This document shows positions 1 through 9,064 of a stretch of DNA of 64,000 bases, piece by piece. Origin of the DNA: FLUQ01 sp031551515 (lineage in GTDB: Bacteria > Desulfobacterota > Desulfovibrionia > Desulfovibrionales > Desulfovibrionaceae); NCBI GenBank assembly GCA_031551515.1, contig JAVBNL010000031.1, positions 1 to 64,000 of the forward strand, written 5' to 3'. The position numbers and the translations under genes are program-made. Each line of letters starts with the position of its first letter. Within the stretch, counting starts at the first letter, position 1. The notes below the pieces were generated by a model. It ran no database searches and was not told where the DNA came from. It saw nothing but the letters and a program-made list of their open reading frames with translations.

Positions 1-263
1 ACGCCAAGCTGGCTCTCGCCTGTTTCGAATCGACTGAACCCCCGCGCGGCGCGCCCGGCGATGCGGGGGAACTTAAGCGAAGATTGGTTCTGGTGCGGGA
101 TATGCTCGATCGTTTTGAAGGTGACGAAGCGCTGGAGCTGATCGAAGAGCTGCGTAAAACCGACTACGGGGAAACCTGGACAGGCCTGTTGCGGGATATT
201 GCGAACCTGACGGAAGAGTTCGAATTTGAAAAGGCCCTCGCCCTGATCGACGCGAATCTGTGA
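1..263 (+). CDS. C-terminal end of a gene cut by the window edge, possibly a hybrid sensor kinase or response regulator
   Basis: An open frame runs in from the left edge and stops with TGA at 261-263, giving about 87 residues with no start in the window. The tail is acidic and helical (ALELIEELRKTDYGETW, then EFEFEKALALID). Tails of this kind close many receiver or Hpt-containing hybrid kinases, where a helical segment follows the last domain. No catalytic motif is visible, so the family is a guess. The codon use matches the rest of the window, which makes the frame believable. Confidence 0.5.
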   Translation, partial: AKLALACFESTEPPRGAPGDAGELKRRLVLVRDMLDRFEGDEALELIEELRKTDYGETWTGLLRDIANLTEEFEFEKALALIDANL

Positions 264-299
264 CGCGGACGCCGCTTTCGGAGATTCCCGCAAGCGCGG

Positions 300-470
300 T
301 CATTTGCGCGTTCTCGCAAAATAAAAAAGGCCCTTGGGGAAAATCCGGGGGCCTTTGTGTTTCGCCTTACGGCTGTATTTCGTCTTGTCCTTGTGGTGTT
401 GAACCGCCTTTGCCGTTTTCTTGCGCACCTTTGCTTCCGGCAGGTGCAGAACCATGATGGTCTTGCTCAT
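300..470 (-). CDS. Small basic hypothetical protein (56 aa)
   Basis: The start at 470 is chosen because AAGGAG lies six bases upstream of the ATG; the longer in-frame start at 551 has no such site. The product is lysine- and histidine-rich: it begins MSKTIMVLHLPEAK and continues with KKTAKAVQHHKDKTKYSRK. It has no signal peptide or membrane segment, and its charge would suit nucleic-acid or ribosome binding, but no family is recognised. The last third of the frame coincides with a strong hairpin followed by a T-rich run, and the TGA lies beyond it. Either the 3' end of the transcript is unusual or the functional peptide is shorter. Confidence 0.6.
   Translation of the reverse strand: MSKTIMVLHLPEAKVRKKTAKAVQHHKDKTKYSRKAKHKGPRIFPKGLFYFARTRK
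318..356 (-). terminator. Rho-independent terminator lying inside the small gene
   Basis: On the minus strand the arm AAAGGCCC (349-356 on the plus-strand numbering) pairs with GGGCCTTT (326-333), and TTTTTTATTTT follows at 318-328. The hairpin starts before the stop codon of the 56-aa frame. On the plus strand the same hairpin has only a poor T-run, so it may also end the truncated gene that stops at 263, but weakly. Confidence 0.7.
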
Positions 471-554
471 GACACACTCCTTATCCGTACAAGATAAGGC
501 ATTTCCGCGCCCGGAGCAATCACTCCGCCTCTCCGGCCCTGCTTCCGGCATGCC

Positions 555-1064
555 CTATCGCAGACCGGAAACCGATTGCAGAACCTTTTCCGCGTCGTTC
601 ACGCAGGCGCAGCAATCAATCCGTTGTATGGCGCCCGCATCGTCAAAATAGCAGATATCGACCTTTGCTGCCTTCACTTGCCGCACAAGAGGCTGCGGCA
701 GACAGAACGACTCGCTCAGCTCTTCCAAAGACGGAGGGGGCAGCGGCTTGTGGCGTTTGTTATGTGCGCCGTGAAAGCGCAGCCAGTTGTTCAGCGCCCA
801 GCCCCACAGCAGTATAACAAGCCCCAGAATTTCCGGCGTATATATGACCATGGCCGCGTGCAGCACCGTGCCGGGGGGCGTATGCCCGACAATGGCGGAA
901 GAAATGCCCCAGGCGGCTCCCCACCCTATAGCGGCCAGAGAAATCCGGATGACGCGGGCGAGGTGCCACCAAAAGCCCAGAGACAGCAGCCAGGATATAA
1001 GCTTCGCTTCGGCGGTTTGCGCGCCGGGTCTTTGTATGATGAGTCTTTTCGGATCGGCGATCAT
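555..1064 (-). CDS. pgaD: PgaD-like accessory subunit of poly-N-acetylglucosamine synthase
   Basis: A 169-residue protein with two hydrophobic segments at about residues 35-60 and 68-95 and a soluble C-terminal part, the plan of PgaD. In E. coli PgaD pairs with PgaC in the inner membrane and is needed for polymerisation, and the pair is activated by cyclic di-GMP. The gene is the last of the pga set, 53 bases after pgaC. The identification rests on topology, size and position; PgaD sequences diverge widely. At 169 residues it is somewhat longer than E. coli PgaD. The C-terminus contains several cysteines (CYFDD, then DCCAC), which is not a family hallmark I know of. Confidence 0.8.
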   Translation of the reverse strand: MIADPKRLIIQRPGAQTAEAKLISWLLSLGFWWHLARVIRISLAAIGWGAAWGISSAIVGHTPPGTVLHAAMVIYTPEILGLVILLWGWALNNWLRFHGAHNKRHKPLPPPSLEELSESFCLPQPLVRQVKAAKVDICYFDDAGAIQRIDCCACVNDAEKVLQSVSGLR

Positions 1065-1117
1065 CTTTTTATAGCTCCTTTATCTCCTCGCGGGCTTGCA
1101 ACGGGCTCGCGGCGTTA

Positions 1118-2356
1118 TCAGCGTATCCCTCTGTCCGTGGTGACCCACAGCCCCCGTTTGCCTGCGCGCCTGAAAAACATGGCAATGGGAAAGGCGGCGA
1201 CGGAAACCAGCCAGTTGACGGTCCAGTAAAAGAGCGGAAACCAGATGGTGTAGAGGTAAATGCGCAACAGGCCGTGATCGTAGCGCCGGTCGAGCAGCAA
1301 ACTGACGGCGATCTGCAAAAGACAGGTCAGCCCCAGCACCAGCCCCGGCCAGTGGGGCGCCCAGGATACGGAAGCGAGCTCGAGCGGAAGATTGAAAAAT
1401 CGCCCCAGAAACCATACGCCCACCAGAATGGCCATGGCGTAACTCCAGGCCACGCTGGTGAGGTATTCGATATATATTCCCCACATCCTACGGGATTTCC
1501 AGGAGAACATTTGCCAGAAATATTGCTTTAGGGCTTCGCCGCCGCCCACGGCCCAGCGCAGCCGCTGCTTCAGAAAGCCGCGCAGCGTTTCGGGCATGAG
1601 AATCCAGCACAGGGCCCGGGGTTCGAACCGTATATCCCAGTGCGCCAGCTGCAGCCGCCAACTGATGTCGATATCTTCAGTCAGGGTGCTCACGTTCCAA
1701 TAGCCCACATTGTGCAGCGCGCGCGCCCTGAACGCGCCGATAACGCCTGAAATCGTGTAAATCCGGCCGTAAATTCGCTGCGCCCGTTTCAGCAGGCCAA
1801 TAATAGCAGAAAATTCGCCTACTTGTAGACAGCCAAGCAGAGTGGAGCGAGTGCGCACGCGGGGGTTGCCCGTCACCGCGCCCACCCGGGAGCTTTCCAG
1901 AAAATGCCGCATGATCCAGGTGACGGCATAGTGGTCTAAAATGGCGTCGCCATCGATACAGACCAGAAATTCGCCCGTGGCGGCCAAAGCGCCGCTTGTG
2001 AGCGCCAAAGCCTTGCCCTGGTTTGTGGCCAGGTGCACCACCCGCATGCGGGGCGTGGCCGCGGCCATTTCGTTCAGCAGTTGGGCGGTATCGTCTGTGC
2101 TGCCGTCATTGATCGCCACTATTTCATAGTTGGGGTAATGCATATCGGCCAGCGCGCCAAAGGTGCGGGCCACATTGAGCCGTTCGTTATAGCAGGGCAC
2201 CAGGATGGATACCGCGGGATATGACGGAAGTTGCGGCGGTTCGGTATAGGCGGGCCCCCGGAACTCGAAGCGGAAATAATACAGCAGGCCCCCGGCAAGC
2301 CAGATGTAGGCCATCAAAAGAGGGTAAAAGAAGGTAAAAGCAGATAGGTACGCCAT
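1118..2356 (-). CDS. pgaC: Poly-beta-1,6-N-acetylglucosamine synthase PgaC (GT2)
   Basis: A 412-residue processive family 2 glycosyltransferase of the inner membrane that polymerises GlcNAc from UDP-GlcNAc. Visible motifs in order are VPCYNER and INDGSTDDT at the start of the GT-A domain, the DGDA metal-binding motif, TEDIDISWRLQ, and QRLRWAVGG (the QxxRW signature), with an N-terminal membrane segment and three or so at the C-terminus. The start at 2356 (MAYLSAFTFFYPLL) is preferred because the longer frame to 2599 runs through the end of pgaB out of its frame. The ribosome-binding site is weak (AGG ten bases upstream), so coupling to pgaB is likely. Confidence 0.95.
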   Translation of the reverse strand: MAYLSAFTFFYPLLMAYIWLAGGLLYYFRFEFRGPAYTEPPQLPSYPAVSILVPCYNERLNVARTFGALADMHYPNYEIVAINDGSTDDTAQLLNEMAAATPRMRVVHLATNQGKALALTSGALAATGEFLVCIDGDAILDHYAVTWIMRHFLESSRVGAVTGNPRVRTRSTLLGCLQVGEFSAIIGLLKRAQRIYGRIYTISGVIGAFRARALHNVGYWNVSTLTEDIDISWRLQLAHWDIRFEPRALCWILMPETLRGFLKQRLRWAVGGGEALKQYFWQMFSWKSRRMWGIYIEYLTSVAWSYAMAILVGVWFLGRFFNLPLELASVSWAPHWPGLVLGLTCLLQIAVSLLLDRRYDHGLLRIYLYTIWFPLFYWTVNWLVSVAAFPIAMFFRRAGKRGLWVTTDRGIR

Positions 2357-2399
2357 AATGAACAACCTGTGGTCATGCGTTTTTCCGCAAACGGCGCGG

Positions 2400-4463
2400 T
2401 CAGCGCAAAAAGGGGTTTTCCTGCGTTGAAAAGAACGGGCGGATGACAGAGACATCCGGATGCCCGGCAATGGGGTTTTCCGGGTAATAGCCGATATTGC
2501 CGATGCCGTGCTGCTCCAGCAGGTCCATCTGTCCGGCCAGCGTTTTGCTGGGGATGGGGCCTTTGTGCCCGGTCCGCCAGTCCACTGCCTGCAACTCAAA
2601 GATGGTCTTTTCCGCCCCCAGGGGGTATTTTTTTATCGTTTTCGCCATATTTCCCAGCCAGGCCATGGGATCATCCACGTTTTCCATATAGGGCATGGCC
2701 ATTATGACAGTATAATCATAGGCAGCGAGAAAGTCCCTTACGTTCTGCGCAAACCATTCTTCCGAGCCGGGGCCCGTCACCGGCCCGGCGTAAATGTTGC
2801 GGGCGGTTTTTATGACCGGACTCCAGGTTCTGACGGTTGCTTGCAGCTCTTTGGTGAAATCCACAAGGGCCCGGCTTTTGGCGCGCATGAAGCGGCGGCG
2901 CAGCTCCGGACTCTGCCGGATGGCCCCTATGTCCTCCGGCAGGCCTTGGCTGCGCATCCAGGCAAGTCCCGCGAGGCTGGCGTCTTCATAATCGCCGAGC
3001 AGTGCGTCGTCATGGAACAGCAGGCCCAGCACGCTGGCGTGCATGGCCAGGTCCGCGTAGATTTCCCGAATGATTTTGCGGTTGCCGGGGTCAAAGGGGC
3101 TCAGGCGGCGGTAGTCGCTGCCTGCTTTGTCCAAAGGGTCGGATTGCACCAGCGTATGTTTCCCTTGCAGTTTGAAGCCCAGGACGGGCATCCAGGCGTA
3201 TACCCTGGCGCCAAGGCGGGAGTAAATCTGCCAGGATACGTAGTTGAAGAGGTCCGCTTTCATGGGCAGGTGCCGGTTGGGAAAGTACAGGGCGTCGGCA
3301 ACGCCGTCGCCGTCCGGGTCGGCAAAGGCCTGCAAATAGACGGCGCTGGGGGCCAGGGCTTTGATGCGGTCGAACAGCGCGGAGATATTTTTATATTGCT
3401 GCTGCGGGTCGGCGTCATACACCATATCCAGATCGACCTGCATAACGCGCTGCACCGGGTAGCGCTCGCGCAGGGCTTCGCCGTCGCGGTAGGGGGAATA
3501 CGCCGTGCCGTTTCGGGCCTGTTTGCCCCACAAGCCGTCGGACAGGGCGGCCGGGGGCGTGTGCCGGTAATTGCCCGCGGCAAGCTTGTTCATCACCTCG
3601 TTGAAGTCCATCTTGGGGTAGGCCATATAGCGGCTGAAGGTGGGCCAGTCGTCTTTAAGCCCCAGTGAGGCTGTCAGGCTGTAGCCGGCATCCAGTGCGG
3701 CCTTGACCCCCGGTCCTTTGTACCAGCCGTAAGGCCAGACCAGCACGCGGGGACGGCGGCCGGTGTGTTTGGCGATGATGTCGGCATTGCGGGTGAGGTC
3801 TTTTTTGACCCGTTGGTAAAATTCTTCCGCGCTTTCATAGGTTTTGCGGGCAGGGTCATAGGCCAGGGTCGCGGCGGCGGGCTGCGGCACCCCCTGCGGG
3901 TTGCTGCGGTGCCCCCGGTGCAGGTTGTGGGTGTGCCCGGCAAGTTCCACCAGGCCTGAATCGGCCATTTCTCTGATCTGGGCCCAGGTCATGAAATAGG
4001 AACGCGGCAACTGGGCCGTGCCGCCGTAATCCACCGGTTTGTTTGCGGGCGTTTCCAGCCAGCCCGTCTCAAGGGCCAGCATGGCGGGGTATTTGTAGGC
4101 GCGCAGCAGGGGATAGACCAGGTGGTAAAAACTTGCGTACCCGTCGTCAAAAGAGAGCAGCACGGCCTTGGGCGGCAAAATTTTAGCGCCTTTCGCCGCC
4201 TGCAGGACGTCTTCCACGCTGACGGCCGTGTAGCCGTTGTCCCGCAGCCAGTCAAAGTGGTTGGCCAATTCTTCCAAAAGGACGGAAATGGTGGCCGGCG
4301 GGGCCATCGAGCCGGGCGCGGGCAGCACGTTGTGATAACACAAGGTGACGAATACGGGCTGTTTTCCCGCCGGTTCCGCCCGTGCGGGCAAAAAGGCCAG
4401 CAGCATGACCAGGCAGAGCCCGGTGCAGGCTGCGCGAATATATGATGGATTGTGCCGCTGCAT
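2400..4463 (-). CDS. pgaB: Poly-beta-1,6-N-acetylglucosamine N-deacetylase PgaB
   Basis: A 687-residue periplasmic protein, close to the usual length of about 670. A signal peptide ends near ARA-EP at about residue 29; unlike E. coli PgaB no lipobox cysteine is evident. The N-terminal half is a polysaccharide-deacetylase fold (VTLCYHN, LSFDDGYASF, and the HTHNLHRGH histidine cluster). The C-terminal half matches the PgaB hydrolase-like domain (QVDLDMVYDADPQQQ, then YAWMPVLGFKL). The enzyme partly deacetylates the polymer so that it can be exported and retained. It starts one base after the pgaA stop codon, with GGAAG as ribosome-binding site inside the end of pgaA. Confidence 0.95.
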   Translation of the reverse strand: MQRHNPSYIRAACTGLCLVMLLAFLPARAEPAGKQPVFVTLCYHNVLPAPGSMAPPATISVLLEELANHFDWLRDNGYTAVSVEDVLQAAKGAKILPPKAVLLSFDDGYASFYHLVYPLLRAYKYPAMLALETGWLETPANKPVDYGGTAQLPRSYFMTWAQIREMADSGLVELAGHTHNLHRGHRSNPQGVPQPAAATLAYDPARKTYESAEEFYQRVKKDLTRNADIIAKHTGRRPRVLVWPYGWYKGPGVKAALDAGYSLTASLGLKDDWPTFSRYMAYPKMDFNEVMNKLAAGNYRHTPPAALSDGLWGKQARNGTAYSPYRDGEALRERYPVQRVMQVDLDMVYDADPQQQYKNISALFDRIKALAPSAVYLQAFADPDGDGVADALYFPNRHLPMKADLFNYVSWQIYSRLGARVYAWMPVLGFKLQGKHTLVQSDPLDKAGSDYRRLSPFDPGNRKIIREIYADLAMHASVLGLLFHDDALLGDYEDASLAGLAWMRSQGLPEDIGAIRQSPELRRRFMRAKSRALVDFTKELQATVRTWSPVIKTARNIYAGPVTGPGSEEWFAQNVRDFLAAYDYTVIMAMPYMENVDDPMAWLGNMAKTIKKYPLGAEKTIFELQAVDWRTGHKGPIPSKTLAGQMDLLEQHGIGNIGYYPENPIAGHPDVSVIRPFFSTQENPFLR

Positions 4464-4464
4464 A

Positions 4465-7400
4465 TCAAAACTTCCAGTTCAGGTTGATGAACACGTTGAA
4501 GTTGTTCTCCTGGTCGCCGTCGTAGGGTCTGCGTTCGAACCCCGCGCCGTAGGTGACGAAAAATCTGTCGGTCCACTGCAAATCCTGGCTGTATGCGACG
4601 TTGAACACGGGTCGCACGCCGTAGTTTTGCTGCGCATAGCCGCCCAGCCCCACGGTGACGACGTGGCTCAAGGATTTGTCATAGCGCCGCCAGAGCACCG
4701 ATCCGTAGGTCAGAGAAGCGTCGATTTCCGCTTCGGTCTTAGGGTTGAAATAGGGGCGGTCCTCGTCTTTGCTGTTGCCGCCGAGGTATACGCCGCCGGT
4801 GAAGTCCACATAGCGGGTATATCCCTGCCACAGGCGCTGGGTAAGGCCGGCATCAAGGCCCAGGCGCTGGTTGCCGTCGGAAAAGCTCATGCCCTGAAAA
4901 CTTGCCTGGGCTGAGCGGCTTTCATTCCAGCGGTAGTTGGCGCCCACGCCGTAGCTGTCGGCGGTGATCCCCTGGTTACGGGCGCGCAGCGGGGTGTCGC
5001 GGCTGTCTATCTCAAAGGCGAAAGGAAAGGACCAGTGATCGCCCGGCGTCAACGTGCCGCGCAGGGCGGCGCCCATATCATTCGAGCCCGCGTCGTCGTA
5101 TCCGGCCTCAAGGTTGGCCGTGACCCAGGGAACGCGGTATTCCACCCCCAACAAATACAGAAACTGCCGCGCAAGCCCTTCGTCGTAGCGGGCCCTGGCA
5201 AAGGCCGAACCCGCGTACAGACGCCAGTCATAGGCCAGCGGCGGGCTGTACAGCCGCGCTTCCAGGGAGGTCGTTTGCGTGCGGCTGGAGCTGCCGGCGG
5301 GCATGCCGCCCAAGGGCGAGGCCCAGTTGCCTTCCAGTCGGAACTCATGCAGGGAGTGGGTTTCCCAGCGCCGCTGCAACCGCCGGATGTCGTCGGAATA
5401 GGGGGCGTATTCTTTCAAATCGTCTATGATTGCCTTTGCCGCGCGCCAGTCTTTGATATCCATGAAAGCGTCGGCCTTGTGCGCGGCCAGGTTAATGTCG
5501 TCAGGCGAAAATATCTGCGCTCTTTTGACGGTTTCCAGGGCTGCGCGCGGCAGGCCGCGCAGCAGATATGTGGCCGCAAGGCCGCTTTGCGCGTCACCGG
5601 CGGCCGGAGCCATATCAGTAATTCCCCTGAAGTGGTTTTCCGCTTTTGCGTGCGCGTCGGTGTACAGATAGGCGTAGCCGAGGGTGGTGTACGCATCCTG
5701 CTTTATCCAGTCCGTATCTTCCACGTACGGCTCTCCGCCCGTGGGGTGCAGAATGGATTCCCACGTGGATTCCGCCTGCCGCCTTGCTTCGGCTAATTGT
5801 TCGTTTTCAAGCCGGGCCCAGAAAAGGCCGCTTTGCGCCCTGTACAGGACGTTCCGCGAGAGCGGCGGAGCGTATTTGTCTTTGGCCGCGATGACGGCCG
5901 CGTATATATCCGCGGCCTTGCCTGGCTGTTTGAGGCGCATATACGCCCTGGCCGCCGCCAGTTGGGCGGAAGGGGGAAGGGGGGCGCGGTTCTTCACGGC
6001 CTCATACTGCTCCGTCGCTTCTTGGGCCAAACCCAGATCGGACAGAGGTTGAATTCTGGCGATGTCCCGTTGCAAAAGGCAGTCGGATCCCGGCGGGCAT
6101 TCCGGGCCGGCTAGGCTGTCGAGAAGGGCAAGGGAAGCGCGCAATTTGCTTTCCCGCTCCGCCAGGTCGCGCGGGACAGAGGACTTTTCGCCCCAGAAGG
6201 CGCTTTCCAGCGCGGCTGCCCGGGTGATGGCGCTCAAACGTTCAGGGGCGGCAAGCGGAGGGCCTTTGCCGCCCGGCACGCCCGGCGCGTTGGCGATGCT
6301 GTATGCCTCCCAGGCGGCGCCGGCGCCGCTCAGCCCCAGGACAACGCCCCTGCGCGAGGCCCGGCCGTTGCTTCGCGCTCCGGTTTGCGTGGCGTCATGC
6401 AGGTCGCGCATGGACACGATGCGCCTGTAGCCCATGCTTTCGCGCACGGCCGCGATCCTTCCGCCCAGCCCCGGGGCGCGGCTGCGTTCCGCCTCCTCAA
6501 GAAGGCGGGCGGCCGTATACGCATCACCGGCATCGCCAAGAACAGAAGCGGCGGTGACAAGCAGCTCCGGATTGCGCCTTTGGGCGGCCAAGGCCTTTTT
6601 CAAAAACGTCTTGCAGGCATAGATGCCGCCCGCTGTGGCCAAAGCCCGCGCTCCGGCTTCGACGGCGTAAGGAGGCGCCGTGGCAAGGCGCAAACGGCGG
6701 GAATATTCGACGGCCTTGTCATTTTCTTTGTTCCATTGCAGCAAGAAAAGATAATCGCCAAGCAGGTACTGATCGTCAGGATGTTGCCGGTACAGTTTTT
6801 CGATGACGGCCAGGCCATTGGGCACGTGCCCCTCACGAGCCTCTGTCACGGCGGCGTCTTGCTCGGCGCGGTAGGAAGTCTCGGGCCTGGGCGGCGTGAC
6901 GTGGGGTTTGGGGGGCGCGACCTGGCGGCGTAAATAGGCCTCGCCTGCGGCGATATTTTTGGCGTCGGCGCCGGAGAGCTCGCGGGCGGGGAACTTGCCG
7001 GGCCAGGCCGTCAGTTCCTTGAGGCCTTGCGCGGCGAGCCCCCGGTCGCCCAAGGTCAGAGCCCGGCCCAGGGCGATATCCGCGTTGCCGGGAAAGCGCG
7101 CGGCGCCCGCGTCATACCAGTGCTGGGCTTTTGCAAGGTTGCCGCTTTTGCGTAAAGCAGCGGCCACAGCCTGTAAAACGTACTCCGGAACCTGCTCCGG
7201 CTTCAGGCCGGAACTCAGGCCCGCCGCTTCGGCGTAGCGCCCGGCCCAGCCGGTAACCACAATATAATCATAGAGGATGGCGGAATCTTTCGGCTGCGCC
7301 TCGTGAAGCCGCTTCAGGACCGCCAGGGCTTCTTTATAGTTTCCCTTGCGGGCTTGGGCCACGGCTGCGGCGCGGGCATCTTCGGGCGTTGCCTTTTCCG

Positions 7401-7470
7401 CTGCCGCTGCCGGCGGCAAGAGCAGGCAGCCCAGTGCCACAATGCATATAACGACGCGTAACAAGCCCAT
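4465..7470 (-). CDS. pgaA: Poly-N-acetylglucosamine export porin PgaA
   Basis: A large outer-membrane protein of about 1000 residues. A signal peptide (MGLLRVVICIVALGC, ending around PPAAAA) is followed by a long TPR-like helical periplasmic region (repeated KGNYKEALAVL-type units to about residue 680). A beta-rich C-terminal third of about 300 residues ends in NWKF, a terminal aromatic typical of outer-membrane barrels. That is the architecture of PgaA, which guides deacetylated polymer out. The start at 7470 is preferred over 7476 because AAAAGGG then sits seven bases upstream. It is the first gene of pgaABCD; no clear promoter or cyclic di-GMP riboswitch was recognised in 7477-7704. Confidence 0.92.
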   Translation of the reverse strand: MGLLRVVICIVALGCLLLPPAAAAEKATPEDARAAAVAQARKGNYKEALAVLKRLHEAQPKDSAILYDYIVVTGWAGRYAEAAGLSSGLKPEQVPEYVLQAVAAALRKSGNLAKAQHWYDAGAARFPGNADIALGRALTLGDRGLAAQGLKELTAWPGKFPARELSGADAKNIAAGEAYLRRQVAPPKPHVTPPRPETSYRAEQDAAVTEAREGHVPNGLAVIEKLYRQHPDDQYLLGDYLFLLQWNKENDKAVEYSRRLRLATAPPYAVEAGARALATAGGIYACKTFLKKALAAQRRNPELLVTAASVLGDAGDAYTAARLLEEAERSRAPGLGGRIAAVRESMGYRRIVSMRDLHDATQTGARSNGRASRRGVVLGLSGAGAAWEAYSIANAPGVPGGKGPPLAAPERLSAITRAAALESAFWGEKSSVPRDLAERESKLRASLALLDSLAGPECPPGSDCLLQRDIARIQPLSDLGLAQEATEQYEAVKNRAPLPPSAQLAAARAYMRLKQPGKAADIYAAVIAAKDKYAPPLSRNVLYRAQSGLFWARLENEQLAEARRQAESTWESILHPTGGEPYVEDTDWIKQDAYTTLGYAYLYTDAHAKAENHFRGITDMAPAAGDAQSGLAATYLLRGLPRAALETVKRAQIFSPDDINLAAHKADAFMDIKDWRAAKAIIDDLKEYAPYSDDIRRLQRRWETHSLHEFRLEGNWASPLGGMPAGSSSRTQTTSLEARLYSPPLAYDWRLYAGSAFARARYDEGLARQFLYLLGVEYRVPWVTANLEAGYDDAGSNDMGAALRGTLTPGDHWSFPFAFEIDSRDTPLRARNQGITADSYGVGANYRWNESRSAQASFQGMSFSDGNQRLGLDAGLTQRLWQGYTRYVDFTGGVYLGGNSKDEDRPYFNPKTEAEIDASLTYGSVLWRRYDKSLSHVVTVGLGGYAQQNYGVRPVFNVAYSQDLQWTDRFFVTYGAGFERRPYDGDQENNFNVFINLNWKF

Positions 7471-7704
7471 TATCATACCCTTTTGCGATTTGGGGCGGGC
7501 GGCGCGGACTTTGCAGGTACGCTGGCGGAAAACAGAACAAAGAGGCCCTTATCGCATATATATCCGATAATTTTGGCGGGAGCGAGAGAAATCGTTTTTT
7601 TTTGGAGAAAAAACGCAACATCAAACGCGGAAAAAGAGAGCGGATGAAACGGCGGGAAAAAAAGGTGGAGCGGGGGCGGCGGCAGGCCTTTGGAGGAACT
7701 CGGA

Positions 7705-8268
7705 TTATTTGTTCCGGGCCGTCCATTGCTGCCGGGTAATGCGATAAAGATAGTGAGGCCTGTTCGGGTCGCCAGGCGGCATCAGCAGCAAATCGAAAAC
7801 TTTCTCCCGTTCCATGCCAAGGCGTTCCATAACGGCGAAGGACCGGGCATTGGCCACAGCCGTGAACGACACCAGTTCATCAAGTTGCAACGTGGTGAAA
7901 GCAAAGCGCGTCACTTCGCGGGCCGCTTCCGTGGCGTAGCCCTTTCCCCAGAAGGCGGGAGCGAACCGCCAGCCGATTTCCACACAGGGCCGCCCCACGC
8001 CGAACTCGGGCCCCGGCTCGTGCATTCCCGTTGTACCCATGAACGCGCCGCATTCTTTGCTCTCCAGAGCCCAAAATCCCCAGCCGCGGCGGGAAAAATC
8101 TTTCCGAAGTTTATCAACAAAGGCGTTGCAGGCGGTTTTATCGGGAAAGGGAGGAAGAAATTCATATACCCTGGGGTCGGCGCTCATTGCGTAGAACGGA
8201 TCGTAATCGCGGTCTTCCCAGGGGCGCAGAAGCATGCGGTCTGTAGAAAGCCTAGTGGTCCTGAACAT
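7705..8268 (-). CDS. GNAT N-acetyltransferase, RimJ/RimL-like
   Basis: A 187-residue cytoplasmic protein with the layout of the RimJ/RimL branch of GCN5-related acetyltransferases. It opens with MFRTTRLSTDRMLLRPW and contains EIGWRFAPAFWGKGYATEAA, the acetyl-CoA loop with the Q/R-x-x-G-x-G/A pattern, followed by VANARSFAVMERLGM. Members acetylate ribosomal-protein N-termini, antibiotics or small amines; the substrate cannot be told from sequence. It stands alone between pgaA and apt, transcribed with pga orientation but 228 bases upstream of it. The ribosome-binding site is weak. Confidence 0.88.
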   Translation of the reverse strand: MFRTTRLSTDRMLLRPWEDRDYDPFYAMSADPRVYEFLPPFPDKTACNAFVDKLRKDFSRRGWGFWALESKECGAFMGTTGMHEPGPEFGVGRPCVEIGWRFAPAFWGKGYATEAAREVTRFAFTTLQLDELVSFTAVANARSFAVMERLGMEREKVFDLLLMPPGDPNRPHYLYRITRQQWTARNK

Positions 8269-8410
8269 TTTCGCCCCGGCTGTTTGAAGCTTTTATTCGT
8301 TGCCGCAAGCTTGCCATGTTGCGAACCCGGCAGCAAGCACGCTATCGCGCCATCGAAAAAATCCTGATACAAGAAGCGGCATCTCACCACGCATGCCCTA
8401 AGGACCTGCC

Positions 8411-8932
8411 ATGAATCTTGATGCGGTTATCAGAAAAGTGCCCGATTTTCCCAAGCCGGGGGTTTTGTTTTACGACATCACCTCAGTTTTCATGAACCCG
8501 GAAGCCATGGATTTCGTTTCAAAAAGGATGCTTGAGGCGTTTGCGGATACTGCGATCGACGCTGTTATCGCCATTGAAAGCCGCGGGTTCATTCCGGGGG
8601 CGATTTTCGCGAGCCAACGAAAGGTTCCGCTGCTTCTGGCCCGCAAGAAAGGCAAGCTCCCCGGCGAAACCATTGCAGAGTCCTACGACCTGGAATACGG
8701 CCGGGAGACCCTGGAAATGCACAAGGCGGATATGGCGCCGGGCAAAAAGTATTTGATCGTGGACGACCTGATCGCCACCGGCGGGACCATTGGGGCGGTG
8801 GCGGCAATGGTGGAGAAAAGCGGTTCAGCGGTTGCTGGAGTTTTTGCGATGCTTTCGCTTCCGTACCTGGGCTATGCGGGGAAAATCGGACGCTACAAAA
8901 CGGTTGTGCTGCACGAATATCGCGAAGAATAG
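8411..8932 (+). CDS. apt: Adenine phosphoribosyltransferase
   Basis: A 173-residue cytoplasmic enzyme of purine salvage that makes AMP from adenine and PRPP. The length is typical. The PRPP-binding motif VDDLIATGGT is present near residue 117, together with the IESRGFIPG loop near residue 58 and PKPGVLFYDIT near the N-terminus. The start is supported by AAGGA seven bases upstream. It appears to be a single-gene unit; two GC-rich hairpins follow in 8940-8990, but neither has a T-run. Confidence 0.96.
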   Translation: MNLDAVIRKVPDFPKPGVLFYDITSVFMNPEAMDFVSKRMLEAFADTAIDAVIAIESRGFIPGAIFASQRKVPLLLARKKGKLPGETIAESYDLEYGRETLEMHKADMAPGKKYLIVDDLIATGGTIGAVAAMVEKSGSAVAGVFAMLSLPYLGYAGKIGRYKTVVLHEYREE

Positions 8933-9064
8933 CAGCGCGGCCGCAGCGGCCGTTTAATCCGGAATTCGCCGCCGTACAATTCACGGCGGAGCGCGGAAGT
9001 TGCCCCGAAGAGTTGAAGAACACGGATTTTTCAGTCTGACGGAGCCGTCGCGAAAAGGTCCTTT

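Noticed and set aside
7560..7640. A- and T-runs upstream of pgaA as a promoter or riboswitch
   Set aside because: No convincing -35/-10 pair, -24/-12 pair or cyclic di-GMP riboswitch core could be identified.
8969..8989. Hairpin CCGCCGT-N7-ACGGCGG after apt
   Set aside because: No T-run follows on either strand, so it is not called as a terminator.
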